From Limihaloglobus sulfuriphilus (lineage in GTDB: Bacteria; Planctomycetota; Phycisphaerae; Sedimentisphaerales; Sedimentisphaeraceae): a DNA stretch of 64,000 nt. Within the stretch, counting starts at the first letter, position 1, and every line of letters starts with the position of its first letter. The notes beneath the pieces were generated by a model. The model was given only the letters and a program-made list of their open reading frames with translations, did not search any database and had not been told where the DNA came from. Positions 1 to 8,923 of the stretch are shown piece by piece. A program made the position numbers and the translations under genes. The stretch spans positions 2,666,001 to 2,730,000 of the forward strand of contig NZ_CP019646.1 of NCBI RefSeq assembly GCF_001999965.1. Direction: 5' to 3'.

Positions 1-385
1 GATGCTCTATATAACTAAGCAGTTCTTTCTGGTTAGCCGCAAAATAATAAGGCGGCGCAAGGACCAAACCATTGGCACCATTTAACTGAGCAGTCCGGGC
101 CACACTCACCGATTCTTCAAAAGCAGTATCAGTTATGCCTGCAAGAACAGGAACTCTTCCCGCATTGAATTTGCAGGTCAATTCTATCATTTCAGTACGG
201 AGCCGATAACTAAGACCGGGCCCCTCTCCGGTAGTGCCGAGTATGAAAATACCTGACACCCCGCCCTTAATGACACGGCTGACAAGTCTTTCCAAACCGT
301 TAACATCTATACTGTCCCTGCCCGAAAGCGGTGTTACCAGCGGTACAATTATGCCTCGAAGCGGTTTTGGCAAATTTCTGTTCAT
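1..385 (-). CDS. Dihydrodipicolinate synthase / N-acetylneuraminate lyase family protein, N-terminal part
   Basis: The minus strand reads about 128 residues from an ATG at 385 and runs off the left edge. The start ([20 protein letters not shown]) and the motif [10 protein letters not shown], which forms the pyruvate-binding loop in this family, identify a class I aldolase of the DapA/NanA superfamily. The lysine that would form the Schiff base lies outside the window, so a lysine-biosynthesis role cannot be separated from a sugar-acid or sialic-acid lyase role. It is divergent from the sulfatase at 623, with 237 bp between them. In this kind of genome that neighbour favours sugar-acid catabolism (inference). 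Confidence 0.85.
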   Translation of the reverse strand, partial: MNRNLPKPLRGIIVPLVTPLSGRDSIDVNGLERLVSRVIKGGVSGIFILGTTGEGPGLSYRLRTEMIELTCKFNAGRVPVLAGITDTAFEESVSVARTAQLNGANGLVLAPPYYFAANQKELLSYIEH

Positions 386-622
386 TTTCGTTCTCAATTC
401 AAAATAACTGTTCTCTAACTTTAGCTTATCTTACAGATTAGAGCAACTGTTTAAAACATCATTTTATGCATTTGTTTTCACATTTTGCGCATAAAAATGG
501 ATGGGCACTGCTTGAAATGAGCCGTATTTGTGAAATAAAATTCGCAATATGTTATTTCTTTCTTGCTGTATTAGACTATATTATTGTTTTGACAATATCC
601 AGCAGATTTCAGAGGAATCAAA

Positions 623-2113
623 ATGAACAAACCAAACGTTGTCTTGATCATGACAGATCAACAAAGATTCGATTCGCTAAGTTGTTATGGGAACAAAGCC
701 ATCCAAACCCCAAACTTGGATTTAATGGCAAAAGAAGGGGTTTTATTCGAAAATTGTTATGTAAATTGCCCCATCTGTACCCCTTCCAGATCAAGCATAA
801 TGACAGGTAAACATATGCAAGATCACGGGGTTTATAAAGTTTACGACAACTTGCCCAAAGACGAAATACTTTTCACAAAACACCTCAAAGACACCGGATA
901 CAAAACCGCCCTTTTCGGCAAACTCCATGTCAGCAGTAATCATTACGAAGCAGAAAAAAGACACCCTAACGACGGTTTCGATATTTACGAATGGTGTAAC
1001 GAATCCGCATTACGTATGGATTCTCAATATCATGGTTATAAAAAATGGCTCTTGGAAAAGGATCCTCATTTCTGCAGGCAGCTTGAAAAAAAGAAACGCT
1101 CCATAGGCCATATTCCGCCGCATCTTCACATGTCGTTCTGGGCAGCGGAAAAAGCGGTGGAGTTCATAAACACCAGCGAGAGGGATCAGCCGTTCTTTTG
1201 TAAATTGAGTCTATTCGACCCGCACGATCCTTATGAAAATTATCCGGAGCAGATGGAAGATAAAGTGGATCAGTCCGCTATACCTGCCCCGATTGCAACC
1301 GACCCGAAAACCGACCACATCCGCGGCGTAGATTTGGAAAGAAACCATTCCTACCTCGGCAGCTTCAGTGATTTCAGCAAAAAAGATATTCACAAAATCA
1401 GAGTGGGATACAATGCCGCGGTAGCTTTCATAGATGAACAGATCGGAAAGGTGACCGCAGCCCTGGAAAAGAAAGGAATATCAGAAAACACCCTCATTAT
1501 ATTCACAAGCGATCACGGCGACTGCCTGGGAGATCACGGCCTGATGGTAAAGGGAGCTTTTTTTTATGACCAGGCCGTCAAGGTGCCTCTCATAATAAAA
1601 TGGCCCGCTCAATTAAAACCGTTCAAAACAAAAACCCTGATCCAGCCACATGATATTGCCGCTACCATTCTGCAGGCGGCTGGATTTGGAGAAGATCAAT
1701 TGCAATCCATCATGCCTGACTCCAAAAGCCTGCTTTCTCTGGCCCAGGATTCTACCAGAACCATTCACGATTTTGCGGTTTGCTGTTATCGAAACAGCGG
1801 GATAAATTCTTCAAACAGCCCCTGGGACCCGCCCGTTTTAGGCACAATGCTGCGATCCGGCAATTATAAACTAAACATCTATCACGAAAAGACTAATGAT
1901 AATTACCCTAAAAACGGCCAACTGTTTAATATGGAAAAGGACCCTTCCGAACTGAATGACCTTTGGGACGACCCTGATTCAGCGCAACTGAAAAATGAAC
2001 TTCTTCAGCAGCTTACTTCCTGGCTGGCCCGACGTGAATACAAAAATCTAAGTTCCCGCGGCGGAAATACCCCCCCGCAGAAAAGCCAGAGAATGACAAA
2101 TAAACTGAAATAA
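623..2113 (+). CDS. Sulfatase (formylglycine-dependent, family S1)
   Basis: This 496-residue sulfatase starts PNVVLIMTDQQRFD, with the first metal-binding aspartates, and carries the formylglycine motif C52-T-P-S-R56. The Cys is expected to be oxidised to formylglycine by a sulfatase-maturating enzyme. A second metal-binding segment, FTSDHGDCLGDHG, lies near residue 295. No signal peptide is visible, unlike the Tat-type sulfatase at 47854, so this enzyme may be cytoplasmic and act on imported sulfated sugars. A purine-rich RBS (AGAGGAAT) precedes the ATG. The gene ends 15 bp before an integrase remnant, so a mobile element lies right at its 3' end. The substrate cannot be told from sequence. 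Confidence 0.93.
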   Translation: MNKPNVVLIMTDQQRFDSLSCYGNKAIQTPNLDLMAKEGVLFENCYVNCPICTPSRSSIMTGKHMQDHGVYKVYDNLPKDEILFTKHLKDTGYKTALFGKLHVSSNHYEAEKRHPNDGFDIYEWCNESALRMDSQYHGYKKWLLEKDPHFCRQLEKKKRSIGHIPPHLHMSFWAAEKAVEFINTSERDQPFFCKLSLFDPHDPYENYPEQMEDKVDQSAIPAPIATDPKTDHIRGVDLERNHSYLGSFSDFSKKDIHKIRVGYNAAVAFIDEQIGKVTAALEKKGISENTLIIFTSDHGDCLGDHGLMVKGAFFYDQAVKVPLIIKWPAQLKPFKTKTLIQPHDIAATILQAAGFGEDQLQSIMPDSKSLLSLAQDSTRTIHDFAVCCYRNSGINSSNSPWDPPVLGTMLRSGNYKLNIYHEKTNDNYPKNGQLFNMEKDPSELNDLWDDPDSAQLKNELLQQLTSWLARREYKNLSSRGGNTPPQKSQRMTNKLK

Positions 2114-2348
2114 CTCATATCCCTGAACAAACTTATCAATCTCTCTGGTATAGAGGTATCTTGTAGCCTTTGTAAAGCCCAGGCAGAAATCCTTCCACTG
2201 GATAATGGCCTCATCAAGGAATACATCTTCTACGAAAATGGCCTTTTTGAGCTGATTCTGTCTTTCTTCGCAGTGCTCCTTGAAATTCTTGGCCTTTTTT
2301 CTGTCCTTAACCCCAATTTCTCACTTAGGTCTCGAAACCGGTAAAAAT

Positions 2349-3665
2349 CACTACTGTCCGGACGTTTGGACTTTAGATTAACATAAAGCTCTATATAACA
2401 ATTGAATACATAAATTTTTGGCTGTTTTCGATTTGAAATGAGAATCATTGTATAATCAGGTTTTTTGACTTCGAGGTATGCAATGAACTCCGGCAAAATG
2501 GTATTTTCTCAATTGATGGACTGTATTCCCTGGTGGCAATTTAATAATATCGTTGAACAATACCAAGGCAATCATAAGGTTAAACACTTTTCATGTAACG
2601 AGCATTTTCGAGCGATGGCGTTTGCCCAGTTCACCTACCGTAGAAGCCTTCGAGATGTAGAAGCGGCATTCAAGGCAATTGGTAAGAAAGCGTACCACAT
2701 GGGCATAAGATGCAGGATTGCCAAAAGCACATTAGCCGATGCCAACGAGCAAAGAGACTGGCGTATCTACGCCGACTTTGCCCAGGTACTGATTTCAAAG
2801 GCAAGAGCACTCTACGCCGATGAGCCTTTAGATATCGAATGGGATGGCAACATCTATGCTATCGATGCTACAACTATCGACCTTTGTCTGTCCGTTTTTC
2901 CATGGGCAAAATTCAGAAAGGCTAAAGCTGCTGTTAAATTGCATACAAAAATCAACCTGAGAGGCAATATACCGGAGTTTATACACATATCAGACGGCAA
3001 ACTTAATGATGTAAATGCACTGGACTTTATCGTGCCGGAGCCTGAAGCCTTTTATCTTTTCGATAGGGCATATACAGATTTTCAGCGACTCTACTCATTT
3101 ACAAAAGTAAACGCAAGTTTTGTCTCTCTGCTTAAAAAGAATATACTTTGGAAAAGAAGGTATTCTCACCATGTAGATAAAACCTCTGGTGTTCTAAGCG
3201 ACCAGACAATCATATTGACAGGTAAGGATACGCCAGTATATTACCCTGAACCATTGAGGCGAATACATTACTACTCAGAAGAGATACAGAAGCATTTGGT
3301 CTTTGTGACTAATAATTTTAGCCTGCCTGCAATAGTTGTGGCAAAGCTATATAAAATGCGATGGAAGGTTGAGTTGTTCTTCAAATGGATAAAGCAAAAT
3401 TTACGTATAAAGACTTTCTTTGGGTGTAACCCAAATGCCGTAAAGGTGCAGATATGGATAGCTATTTGTGCCTATTTGATTGTAGCTATCGTAAGGAAAG
3501 AACAAGAAATAGTTCAGCCAATGTCAGAAATTCTACAGGTATTGGGTATCACTCAACTGGAGAAAAAGCCCATTTTTGAGCTGTTTAAGGGCGATTTGTC
3601 CCAGAACCAAAATGACCAGCTTTGTAACCAATTGACATTGTTTGACTTATAACCGGACACTAATG
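2349..3665 (+). mobile_element. IS4-family insertion sequence nested in the IS1634-like element
   Basis: The imperfect 13-bp terminal repeats CACTACTGTCCGG (2349-2361) and CATTAGTGTCCGG (complement of 3653-3665) bound a 1317-bp element. It is flanked by a 9-bp target duplication, GGTAAAAAT, at 2340-2348 and 3666-3674. It sits between the left end of the IS1634-like element and that element's transposase gene, so it inserted later. Confidence 0.9.
2483..3652 (+). CDS. IS4-family DDE transposase
   Basis: This 389-residue transposase has an N-terminal DUF4372-like region (FSQLMDCIPWWQFNNIVEQY) followed by a DDE_Tnp_1 domain. Catalytic candidates are D in YAIDATTIDL, D in YLFDRAYTDF, and E in the Y-x-x-R-W-x-x-E-x-x-F-K-W segment typical of IS4 enzymes. 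I chose the ATG at 2483 because CGAGGT lies just upstream. An in-frame TTG at 2465 has no RBS. The gene is full length and looks intact, so the element may be mobile. Confidence 0.9.
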   Translation: MNSGKMVFSQLMDCIPWWQFNNIVEQYQGNHKVKHFSCNEHFRAMAFAQFTYRRSLRDVEAAFKAIGKKAYHMGIRCRIAKSTLADANEQRDWRIYADFAQVLISKARALYADEPLDIEWDGNIYAIDATTIDLCLSVFPWAKFRKAKAAVKLHTKINLRGNIPEFIHISDGKLNDVNALDFIVPEPEAFYLFDRAYTDFQRLYSFTKVNASFVSLLKKNILWKRRYSHHVDKTSGVLSDQTIILTGKDTPVYYPEPLRRIHYYSEEIQKHLVFVTNNFSLPAIVVAKLYKMRWKVELFFKWIKQNLRIKTFFGCNPNAVKVQIWIAICAYLIVAIVRKEQEIVQPMSEILQVLGITQLEKKPIFELFKGDLSQNQNDQLCNQLTLFDL

Positions 3666-3783
3666 GGTAAAAATAAAAATATTTTCGATGTTTCTGGCCT
3701 TTGAGGGGTGTTTTGATTCTGGATTTGGCTTTGGTACAGACCTGCCCTATTGCATAGGTGAATTTCTATGCGATAATTTGGGT

Positions 3784-5544
3784 ATGTATTTGAAAAAGCA
3801 CAGGCGTAAAAAGAACGGTAAATGCAACACCTATTACAGTATTGCTGAGAAGCGGAAGGTCTCCGGTTATCGGCATGTGGAGAAGGTGGTTCTTTACCTT
3901 GGTGAGATCAGCGGCTCTCAAAAGAAGGCCTGGCAGAGATCAATTGAGATAATCAACGAAGATAACAAACCTGTACACAAAACCCTTTTTGCTTTTGATC
4001 AGGACAACCAGAGCTGTCACGATGTTGATACGATACCGGTTAACATCTCAAAGATGAGACTGGAACGACCGCGTAGGTTTGGCGATTGCTGGCTGGCTTC
4101 TGAAATGTGGGATCAGCTTGGTTTTGACCGCTTCTGGTCAGAGCGGATTGATACAGACAGATCGCCGGTCGCATTCTCAAAAGTCCTCAAGTTGCTTACG
4201 GTGAGCAGGCTGATAAAACCTTCTGCCGAATACTTTGTCCATCAGCACTGGTTCAGCCAGAGTGCTATGGACGCCATCCTTGATTGTGATTTTGAGATTG
4301 CCGAGAAAAACAGGCTCTACCGTTGTCTTGACCGTATCCTTCCATACAAAGACGAACTTTGCAAATACCTTAAAGACACCTGGCAAGGAATGTTCAACCT
4401 TGAGTACGACATCCTGCTCTATGATATCACCAGCACGTATTTCGAGGGGCTATGCAAGCAGAATCCCAAGTCAGAATTCGGCCACAGCAAAGACAGACGC
4501 AGTGATTGCAGACAGGTGCTGATAGCCCTTGTTGTTACGCCGGAGGGCTTTCCTCTTGACTACGAAGTACTTCAGGGAAATACATCTGAAAAGACGACAT
4601 TAAGACCCCTGCTCAACAAGATAGAAACAATGTACGGCAAGGCCAACAGGGTCTGGCTGATGGACAGGGGCATACCAACGGAAGCTACGCTCAAGTTCAT
4701 GCGTAAGAACAATATAAGCTATCTTGTTGGCACACCCCGCAGACAGCTCGATGATTATAGCAGTGAACTTTCTGAAAAGGACTGGGAGCAGGTAAACAGC
4801 AGTGTTCATGTGAAATACATCGAAAAAGAGGGCGAATGCTATGTCCTTGCCAGGAGCAGGGATCGTATGCAAAAGGAGAGGGCCATGCGTAAAAGAAAAC
4901 TGCGTAAATATCTTGACGGACTTGAAAAACTCAAGGGATATCGCAATTATGAACGTTTTTATAAACGCCTTGGGGCTTTGCAATCGCAGGCCGGTAACGC
5001 TTATAGATGTGTGGAGCTCGATATTCCGGGGCAAAAGGAGCGGATTGAAGCCGGCGAATTCAGGTATCACATAAACCGGCAGAAATACCGTGATATGATC
5101 TATCGTGACGGCAAGTACTTTTTGCGGACCAATCAGAAGGGCAAGGATGGTAAGGCACTCTGGAATGAGTATATGCTGCAGTGCAACGTTGAGCAGTCTT
5201 TCAGAGAACTCAAGAGTGATCTTGGCATTCGCCCTGTATATCACCATAAAGAAGAGCGTGTTGATGCCCATATCTTTGTGGCGTTTATAAGTTATTGCCT
5301 GCAGGTGACATTGCGGCATAAGCTGCGGGTGAGTGCCTGTGGCCTAACCGCACAGGCTGCCCTGGAAACGATGAGCCGTATCCAGATGCTTGATGTGACA
5401 TTTGAAACACTTGACGGTCGGTACCTCTTGATGGAGAGATACACCGAGCCCGAGGCAGATCAGCGTCTGATACTGCACCACCTGAACATGGATCTGCCGC
5501 TGCAGAAGCCACCCAAAATATACAGCAGCCAGGTCAAAGATTAA
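3784..5544 (+). CDS. IS1634-family transposase
   Basis: This is a 586-residue DDE transposase of the IS1634 type. It has LLYDITSTYFEG with the first catalytic Asp, VWLMDRGIPTE with the second, and a late QCNVEQSFRELKSDL with the catalytic Glu. A lysine-rich helical insert (about residues 370-420) separates the second Asp from the Glu, as is usual in this family. The ATG at 3784 gives the natural N-terminus MYLKKHRRKKNGKCNTYYS. The reading frame is open for another 32 codons upstream, but that part lacks family character. The gene is intact, although the IS4 element lies upstream and may have displaced its promoter. Confidence 0.9.
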   Translation: MYLKKHRRKKNGKCNTYYSIAEKRKVSGYRHVEKVVLYLGEISGSQKKAWQRSIEIINEDNKPVHKTLFAFDQDNQSCHDVDTIPVNISKMRLERPRRFGDCWLASEMWDQLGFDRFWSERIDTDRSPVAFSKVLKLLTVSRLIKPSAEYFVHQHWFSQSAMDAILDCDFEIAEKNRLYRCLDRILPYKDELCKYLKDTWQGMFNLEYDILLYDITSTYFEGLCKQNPKSEFGHSKDRRSDCRQVLIALVVTPEGFPLDYEVLQGNTSEKTTLRPLLNKIETMYGKANRVWLMDRGIPTEATLKFMRKNNISYLVGTPRRQLDDYSSELSEKDWEQVNSSVHVKYIEKEGECYVLARSRDRMQKERAMRKRKLRKYLDGLEKLKGYRNYERFYKRLGALQSQAGNAYRCVELDIPGQKERIEAGEFRYHINRQKYRDMIYRDGKYFLRTNQKGKDGKALWNEYMLQCNVEQSFRELKSDLGIRPVYHHKEERVDAHIFVAFISYCLQVTLRHKLRVSACGLTAQAALETMSRIQMLDVTFETLDGRYLLMERYTEPEADQRLILHHLNMDLPLQKPPKIYSSQVKD

Positions 5545-5815
5545 GACCCCCTTTGGCGACACACCAACGCCGCGGGCGCTACCATAAACCCTGTTTTACA
5601 CCCCTAAGTGAGAAATTGGGGTTAAAGGACATACTCCCCTTATCCACTTCTCCATTTGGAAGGGTCACATGCCAGAAAACCCTCCTTTTCCCGCAATCCT
5701 TATGAAATGCCATAGATGCCATATTGCTTCTCCTTGTATTACTTCTTAAGTCGTGTCTTTATACAAGGATAACGCGGAATAAATCACTATTCAAGGGGTG
5801 AGTGGAGAAATACCC

Positions 5816-6988
5816 TTATTTCTTGCAATATAGATTAAATAAAAACACATGAATAATGACTTCGTGATTTATATCTTCAGGGGAATGGTATTTACAACGC
5901 CACTCTCCACCATGTTCTGAATCCAAAGTTTTGATATAACCTGTATAGCTTTCTAAAAGCCCCTTGATTTTATCTTTTATCTTCATGAAACTGGCATTGT
6001 GCTTATTAAATAATATCACTGATGCCTTGCAATCTCTCCAGATAAGGTAGCCAAATAGTTGGTCAATTGCTTCATGAACAACTTTGTCACCTGTCCATAT
6101 CTTACATTCCGCAATAAAAGAAGCTTTATCATCTTTTAGTATCAAGATATCAGTTTTCCCTTTTTTTCGAAAAGTCTCAGCAGTTGCTAATCCTTCATAT
6201 TTTGTATTTAAATTTGTGCGGATAAGATTCCTTAATGCTTCTTCACCTAATTCCTTGCAATCATTTGGAGACTGCTCCAGGGACAAACCACTATTGCGAA
6301 TAGCCTTCAGTATATCTTCATAATCATCAGGTTCAATTACTTCACTCGTTACACCCTTTTTAATTTTACAATTGATTACCTGATTATTCTCTACAAGGCT
6401 TTCATCTCTTACTTCACCGGCAATTCCTTCAACATTACTGCCTGCTCCAATACCAACAATTTCAGTATTTATAACTTGGTTGTTTCTAATTTTTGATTTA
6501 CCGTGAGTCATACCTGACACACCTCCAGCTTTACCGTTCGATTTAATATTTCCGCCAATGACATAATTCCCAGCAACCTCACCTCTACTATCTCCTGTAA
6601 TTGCTCCAGCAACATCTTCAGCCGTAATAAGGGAACCATTAACTTTACAGTTAATAATCTGAGCTCCTTCATCAATTTGCCCTGCTATTACTCCCACTTT
6701 GCTTCTACCTTCTACCTCTGCCCCTTCAATACAAAGATTTTTTACAACTGCGTTTGGCCCAAGCCGAGCAAATAAGCCTATATTGTCAAGTCCTGGAAAT
6801 TTTGATTTCAAACCAGTGATTTTATGACCCTTTCCATCGAATTTGCCGTTGTATGGAGTAACAACTACACCTTTATGATTAAAACTTTCCAGTTTTGGCT
6901 TAGATACCGGTGGAGATATTTCCCCACTGCTGGCAAGCTCCGAAACCAATCCCTTTGCAGTTTTCTTTCGGCTAATCTTCTTTTTCAT
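5816..6988 (-). CDS. GLUG-repeat protein with C-terminal PD-(D/E)XK nuclease-like domain
   Basis: This 390-residue protein begins with a basic, Ser/Pro-rich N-terminus and no signal peptide. Residues about 50-215 hold roughly five GLUG-type beta-helix repeats, for example IGLFARLGPNAVVKNLCIEG and VGVIAGQIDEGAQIINCKV. The C-terminal part has the nuclease signature TDILIL...FIAECKIW (Asp, then E-x-K), followed by AIDQLFGYLIWRDCKASVILF, seen in a family of restriction-endonuclease-like proteins. GLUG repeats usually occur in secreted adhesins, so their place in a cytoplasmic nuclease is unusual. It is the third gene after the XRE-ImmA and PIN genes, 45 bp downstream of the PIN gene, with an AAAGGA RBS. 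A defence role is inferred. Confidence 0.7.
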   Translation of the reverse strand: MKKKISRKKTAKGLVSELASSGEISPPVSKPKLESFNHKGVVVTPYNGKFDGKGHKITGLKSKFPGLDNIGLFARLGPNAVVKNLCIEGAEVEGRSKVGVIAGQIDEGAQIINCKVNGSLITAEDVAGAITGDSRGEVAGNYVIGGNIKSNGKAGGVSGMTHGKSKIRNNQVINTEIVGIGAGSNVEGIAGEVRDESLVENNQVINCKIKKGVTSEVIEPDDYEDILKAIRNSGLSLEQSPNDCKELGEEALRNLIRTNLNTKYEGLATAETFRKKGKTDILILKDDKASFIAECKIWTGDKVVHEAIDQLFGYLIWRDCKASVILFNKHNASFMKIKDKIKGLLESYTGYIKTLDSEHGGEWRCKYHSPEDINHEVIIHVFLFNLYCKK

Positions 6989-7033
6989 TGCGTTTATCCT
7001 TTTATTGAACTAATTTGCTCAAATGGCAAAAAA

Positions 7034-7543
7034 TCATAAACCTAATTTCTCTTTGAACTTTTCTACAGTTTTATCTCTGATAAATGCGTTATCCTTCTGG
7101 ATGCTCAGAGCTGTATTATAAGCTGTTTCTGCCTTTATTATGCCGTTTGAGACCAGATAAAGCATTATTTCCAGCCCCCAGATACATTCAACTTTATTAT
7201 TGGCACAATGCGTCCTTAGAGCTGTATCGTTAGTCAAACATGTCCAGTCATTATCCCTTGCAAGAACGTAACATATGGCATCCTGACCCGACAGGGACGG
7301 TTTATGCTCTCTGACAGATACCGCTTCAATTACCTGCATAAAAGACGGCTCAATAATTACTATTCCCAACTTTTTTACATCCTCTTCAGATAGCTGTCCT
7401 ACTTCACGCAATACAGGTAATGCCACATAAATATTTCCAAAATGTCTGCATATCAGTTTCAAAACTTTTGGAGCTGAATTGACATAATCAATCAACACAT
7501 TCGCATCAGAGATGATGCCCGCTTTTAGTTTCCTGGTCCTCAT
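7034..7543 (-). CDS. PIN-domain ribonuclease-like protein (probable toxin)
   Basis: This 169-residue protein has PIN-domain acidic residues: D13 and D19 in SDANVLIDY, E47 in LREVGQ, D88 in SGQDAICYVLAR and D106 in LTNDTALR. PIN proteins are Mg-dependent RNases and often serve as toxins. Its start overlaps the stop of the XRE-ImmA gene by 4 bp (ATGA), which implies translational coupling. The order antitoxin then toxin is normal for type II systems. Related PIN proteins paired with ImmA-type regulators are known from genome neighbourhoods. The RNA target is unknown. Confidence 0.8.
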   Translation of the reverse strand: MRTRKLKAGIISDANVLIDYVNSAPKVLKLICRHFGNIYVALPVLREVGQLSEEDVKKLGIVIIEPSFMQVIEAVSVREHKPSLSGQDAICYVLARDNDWTCLTNDTALRTHCANNKVECIWGLEIMLYLVSNGIIKAETAYNTALSIQKDNAFIRDKTVEKFKEKLGL

Positions 7544-8664
7544 GAAGGAATATCTGCCCAGGAATTAATGGTTGCTCTCATATTTTCAAGCGAGACATTC
7601 AACATTTCGGCAGCCCTGCTGACAGTTATCTGTGATTTATCCAACGCTCTCCTTACCAGAGAAGGATAATAATCTTCTACAAAATCCAACTTTACCAAAG
7701 GAACAGGTTCTTTACGGGAATTGATTTTTTCTTTATTGCCCTTATTATAAAGATATATAAACTTCGGAAGAAGTTTCCCGTATTCTCCTAACCCCATATC
7801 CGACATTCTATGTATTACAGATGAATAGCTCACTCCAAAGAAGCGTTTGAGATGTAAAACTCTTTCAACAAACCCTAAACCATAGGATTCATGTAATTTT
7901 TTCTCAAATGCCCGCTGAGGCATCAAAAAATACCCGGCAAACCTATCTGCCTCAATCTCTTCTTTTTTACCTTCTCCAATACAGTCTTTACTGTAGTCTC
8001 CCGGATGTAAAATGAGATGCCCCAGTTCGTGAGTTACCGTAAATATCTGCCTCTCGATAGTAATTGAAGGGGCACTGTTGACCACTATTGCCGGTCCACC
8101 GTCTGCTTCAGCTATGGAAAAACCAAAGAAATTCTTGATATCAAAGTTCTGGGTTTTTACCTTTATTCCGGCACTTTCAACTAATCCTAATATGTCTCCT
8201 ATCGGCTCATCTTCTTTCAAGCCCAGAGTTTTTCTTACCAACTCAGCGGCCCTTTTGGGACGGTCAACATCAAATTTTTCAATTTTGGGCTGAAGATTCT
8301 TTAACTGATACGGCTTAATGTCAGATACAGCAGACTGAAGAAAATTAAAGTTTTTCAGCCAGTATGCGGTCTCAATGAGGCAGAGTTCCTTGTTGGCTTT
8401 ATCTTTCTGGGTCTTTATAGAATTACTTCTGAAACGAACGGTTTCAAGTTTTGGCGGCTCTTCAAACAGCGATATCAAAGGAACATCAAACGCATCCGCA
8501 ATAGACTGTAAATTGCTGACCTTGGGTTCTCTGGTTTTGCCTTTTTCAATATCAGCATAGGCCTGACGTGAAATCTTCGCAGCGGCTGCGGTCTGAGACT
8601 GATTCATTCCGCGGCTGATTCTGATTCTCTTGATATTAACAGGTACTATTTCTTGAGGATTCAT
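7540..8664 (-). CDS. XRE-type HTH regulator with ImmA/IrrE metallopeptidase domain (probable antitoxin)
   Basis: The 374 residues start with a helix-turn-helix at about 9-65 (RGMNQSQTAAAAKISRQAYA). A DUF955/ImmA domain follows, with zinc motif H212-E-L-G-H216 and a third ligand candidate E238 in EEIEADRFAGYFLMP. The last 50 residues (ITVSRAAEMLNVSLENMRAT) could be a second DNA-binding helix pair. In characterised relatives such a protein represses its operon and is itself or cleaves a regulator. Here the overlap with the PIN gene points to an antitoxin-autorepressor. A well-formed promoter lies at 8718-8745. Confidence 0.85.
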   Translation of the reverse strand: MNPQEIVPVNIKRIRISRGMNQSQTAAAAKISRQAYADIEKGKTREPKVSNLQSIADAFDVPLISLFEEPPKLETVRFRSNSIKTQKDKANKELCLIETAYWLKNFNFLQSAVSDIKPYQLKNLQPKIEKFDVDRPKRAAELVRKTLGLKEDEPIGDILGLVESAGIKVKTQNFDIKNFFGFSIAEADGGPAIVVNSAPSITIERQIFTVTHELGHLILHPGDYSKDCIGEGKKEEIEADRFAGYFLMPQRAFEKKLHESYGLGFVERVLHLKRFFGVSYSSVIHRMSDMGLGEYGKLLPKFIYLYNKGNKEKINSRKEPVPLVKLDFVEDYYPSLVRRALDKSQITVSRAAEMLNVSLENMRATINSWADIPS

Positions 8665-8717
8665 TTATCACCTTTTATGAACATTGAAATTGCAATAATG
8701 ACAATTAAACTTTACAT

Positions 8718-8745
8718 ATTTTACTAAATTAACAAATAATGTCAA
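8718..8745 (-). promoter_or_regulatory. Predicted sigma-70 promoter of the XRE-ImmA/PIN/nuclease operon
   Basis: On the minus strand TTGACA (8745-8740) and TAAAAT (8723-8718) are separated by 16 bp. They lie 54 bp upstream of the start codon at 8664. A partial inverted repeat, AATTG-N9-CAATT, lies between the -10 box and the gene and could be the autoregulatory site. Confidence 0.6.
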
Positions 8746-8793
8746 GTTCGAGATGAGAAAAATAAATATATTACTATTTCCCCAAGAATCTCA

Positions 8794-8829
8794 ACTCAGC
8801 ACCAATTTTCACATTTTTTTCACATTAAA
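8794..8829 (-). repeat. 36-bp boundary repeat, left copy (inverted relative to the copy at 24912)
   Basis: The 36 bp are identical to the complement of 24912-24947, and similarity extends about 12 bp further through GATTCTTG. Read on the minus strand it holds two direct 9-mers, ATGTGAAAA, with an 11-bp period. It lies 130 bp upstream of the XRE-ImmA gene. It may be an end or recombinase-binding site of a mobile element. Confidence 0.75.
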
Positions 8830-8923
8830 GTAGATGAAAAGTGGACAGGAATTGAGCTACGGGCAAATCTGTTAATTTGGGGGATATGGATGACAAGAAT
8901 TAAAATAAACTTTTCCTCCCATC

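Larger units (their letters stand above)
2311..5621 (+). mobile_element. IS1634-like insertion sequence, itself interrupted by an IS4-family element
   Basis: Perfect 19-bp terminal inverted repeats (CCCCAATTTCTCACTTAGG) lie at 2311-2329 and 5603-5621. They are flanked by a TTAA duplication (2307-2310 and 5622-5625) within the integrase remnant. Without the nested IS4 element and its 9-bp duplication the element is about 1985 bp, a normal size for a 586-residue transposase. A 4-bp duplication is shorter than the 5-6 bp I associate with IS1634, so the family name rests on the transposase. Confidence 0.85.
2129..5722 (-). pseudogene. Integrase remnant (tyrosine recombinase), split by insertion sequences and truncated
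   Basis: On the minus strand, ATG at 5722 begins a reading frame matching the first 33 codons of the intact integrase at 29506. It stops at 5622 and resumes at 2310-2129, together covering residues 1 to about 93. The C-terminal catalytic two thirds are absent. The upstream leader (5723-5800) also matches 29428-29505. Removing the insertion at 2311-5621 and one copy of the 4-bp TTAA duplication leaves 357 bp, exactly the length of the matching stretch 29428-29784, with no indel. The gene is therefore a decayed copy in inverted orientation to the intact one. Homology ends 16 bp after the sulfatase stop codon. Confidence 0.9.

Noticed and set aside
475-483. ATGTGAAAA nonamer (complement) upstream of the first sulfatase as a third copy of the boundary repeat
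   Set aside because: Only one 9-mer matches, without the 11-bp period or the rest of the 36 bp, so chance is likely in A+T-rich DNA.
4600-5319. 239-residue minus-strand open frame
   Set aside because: It is the reverse of the IS1634-type transposase gene, has no domain character and no RBS.
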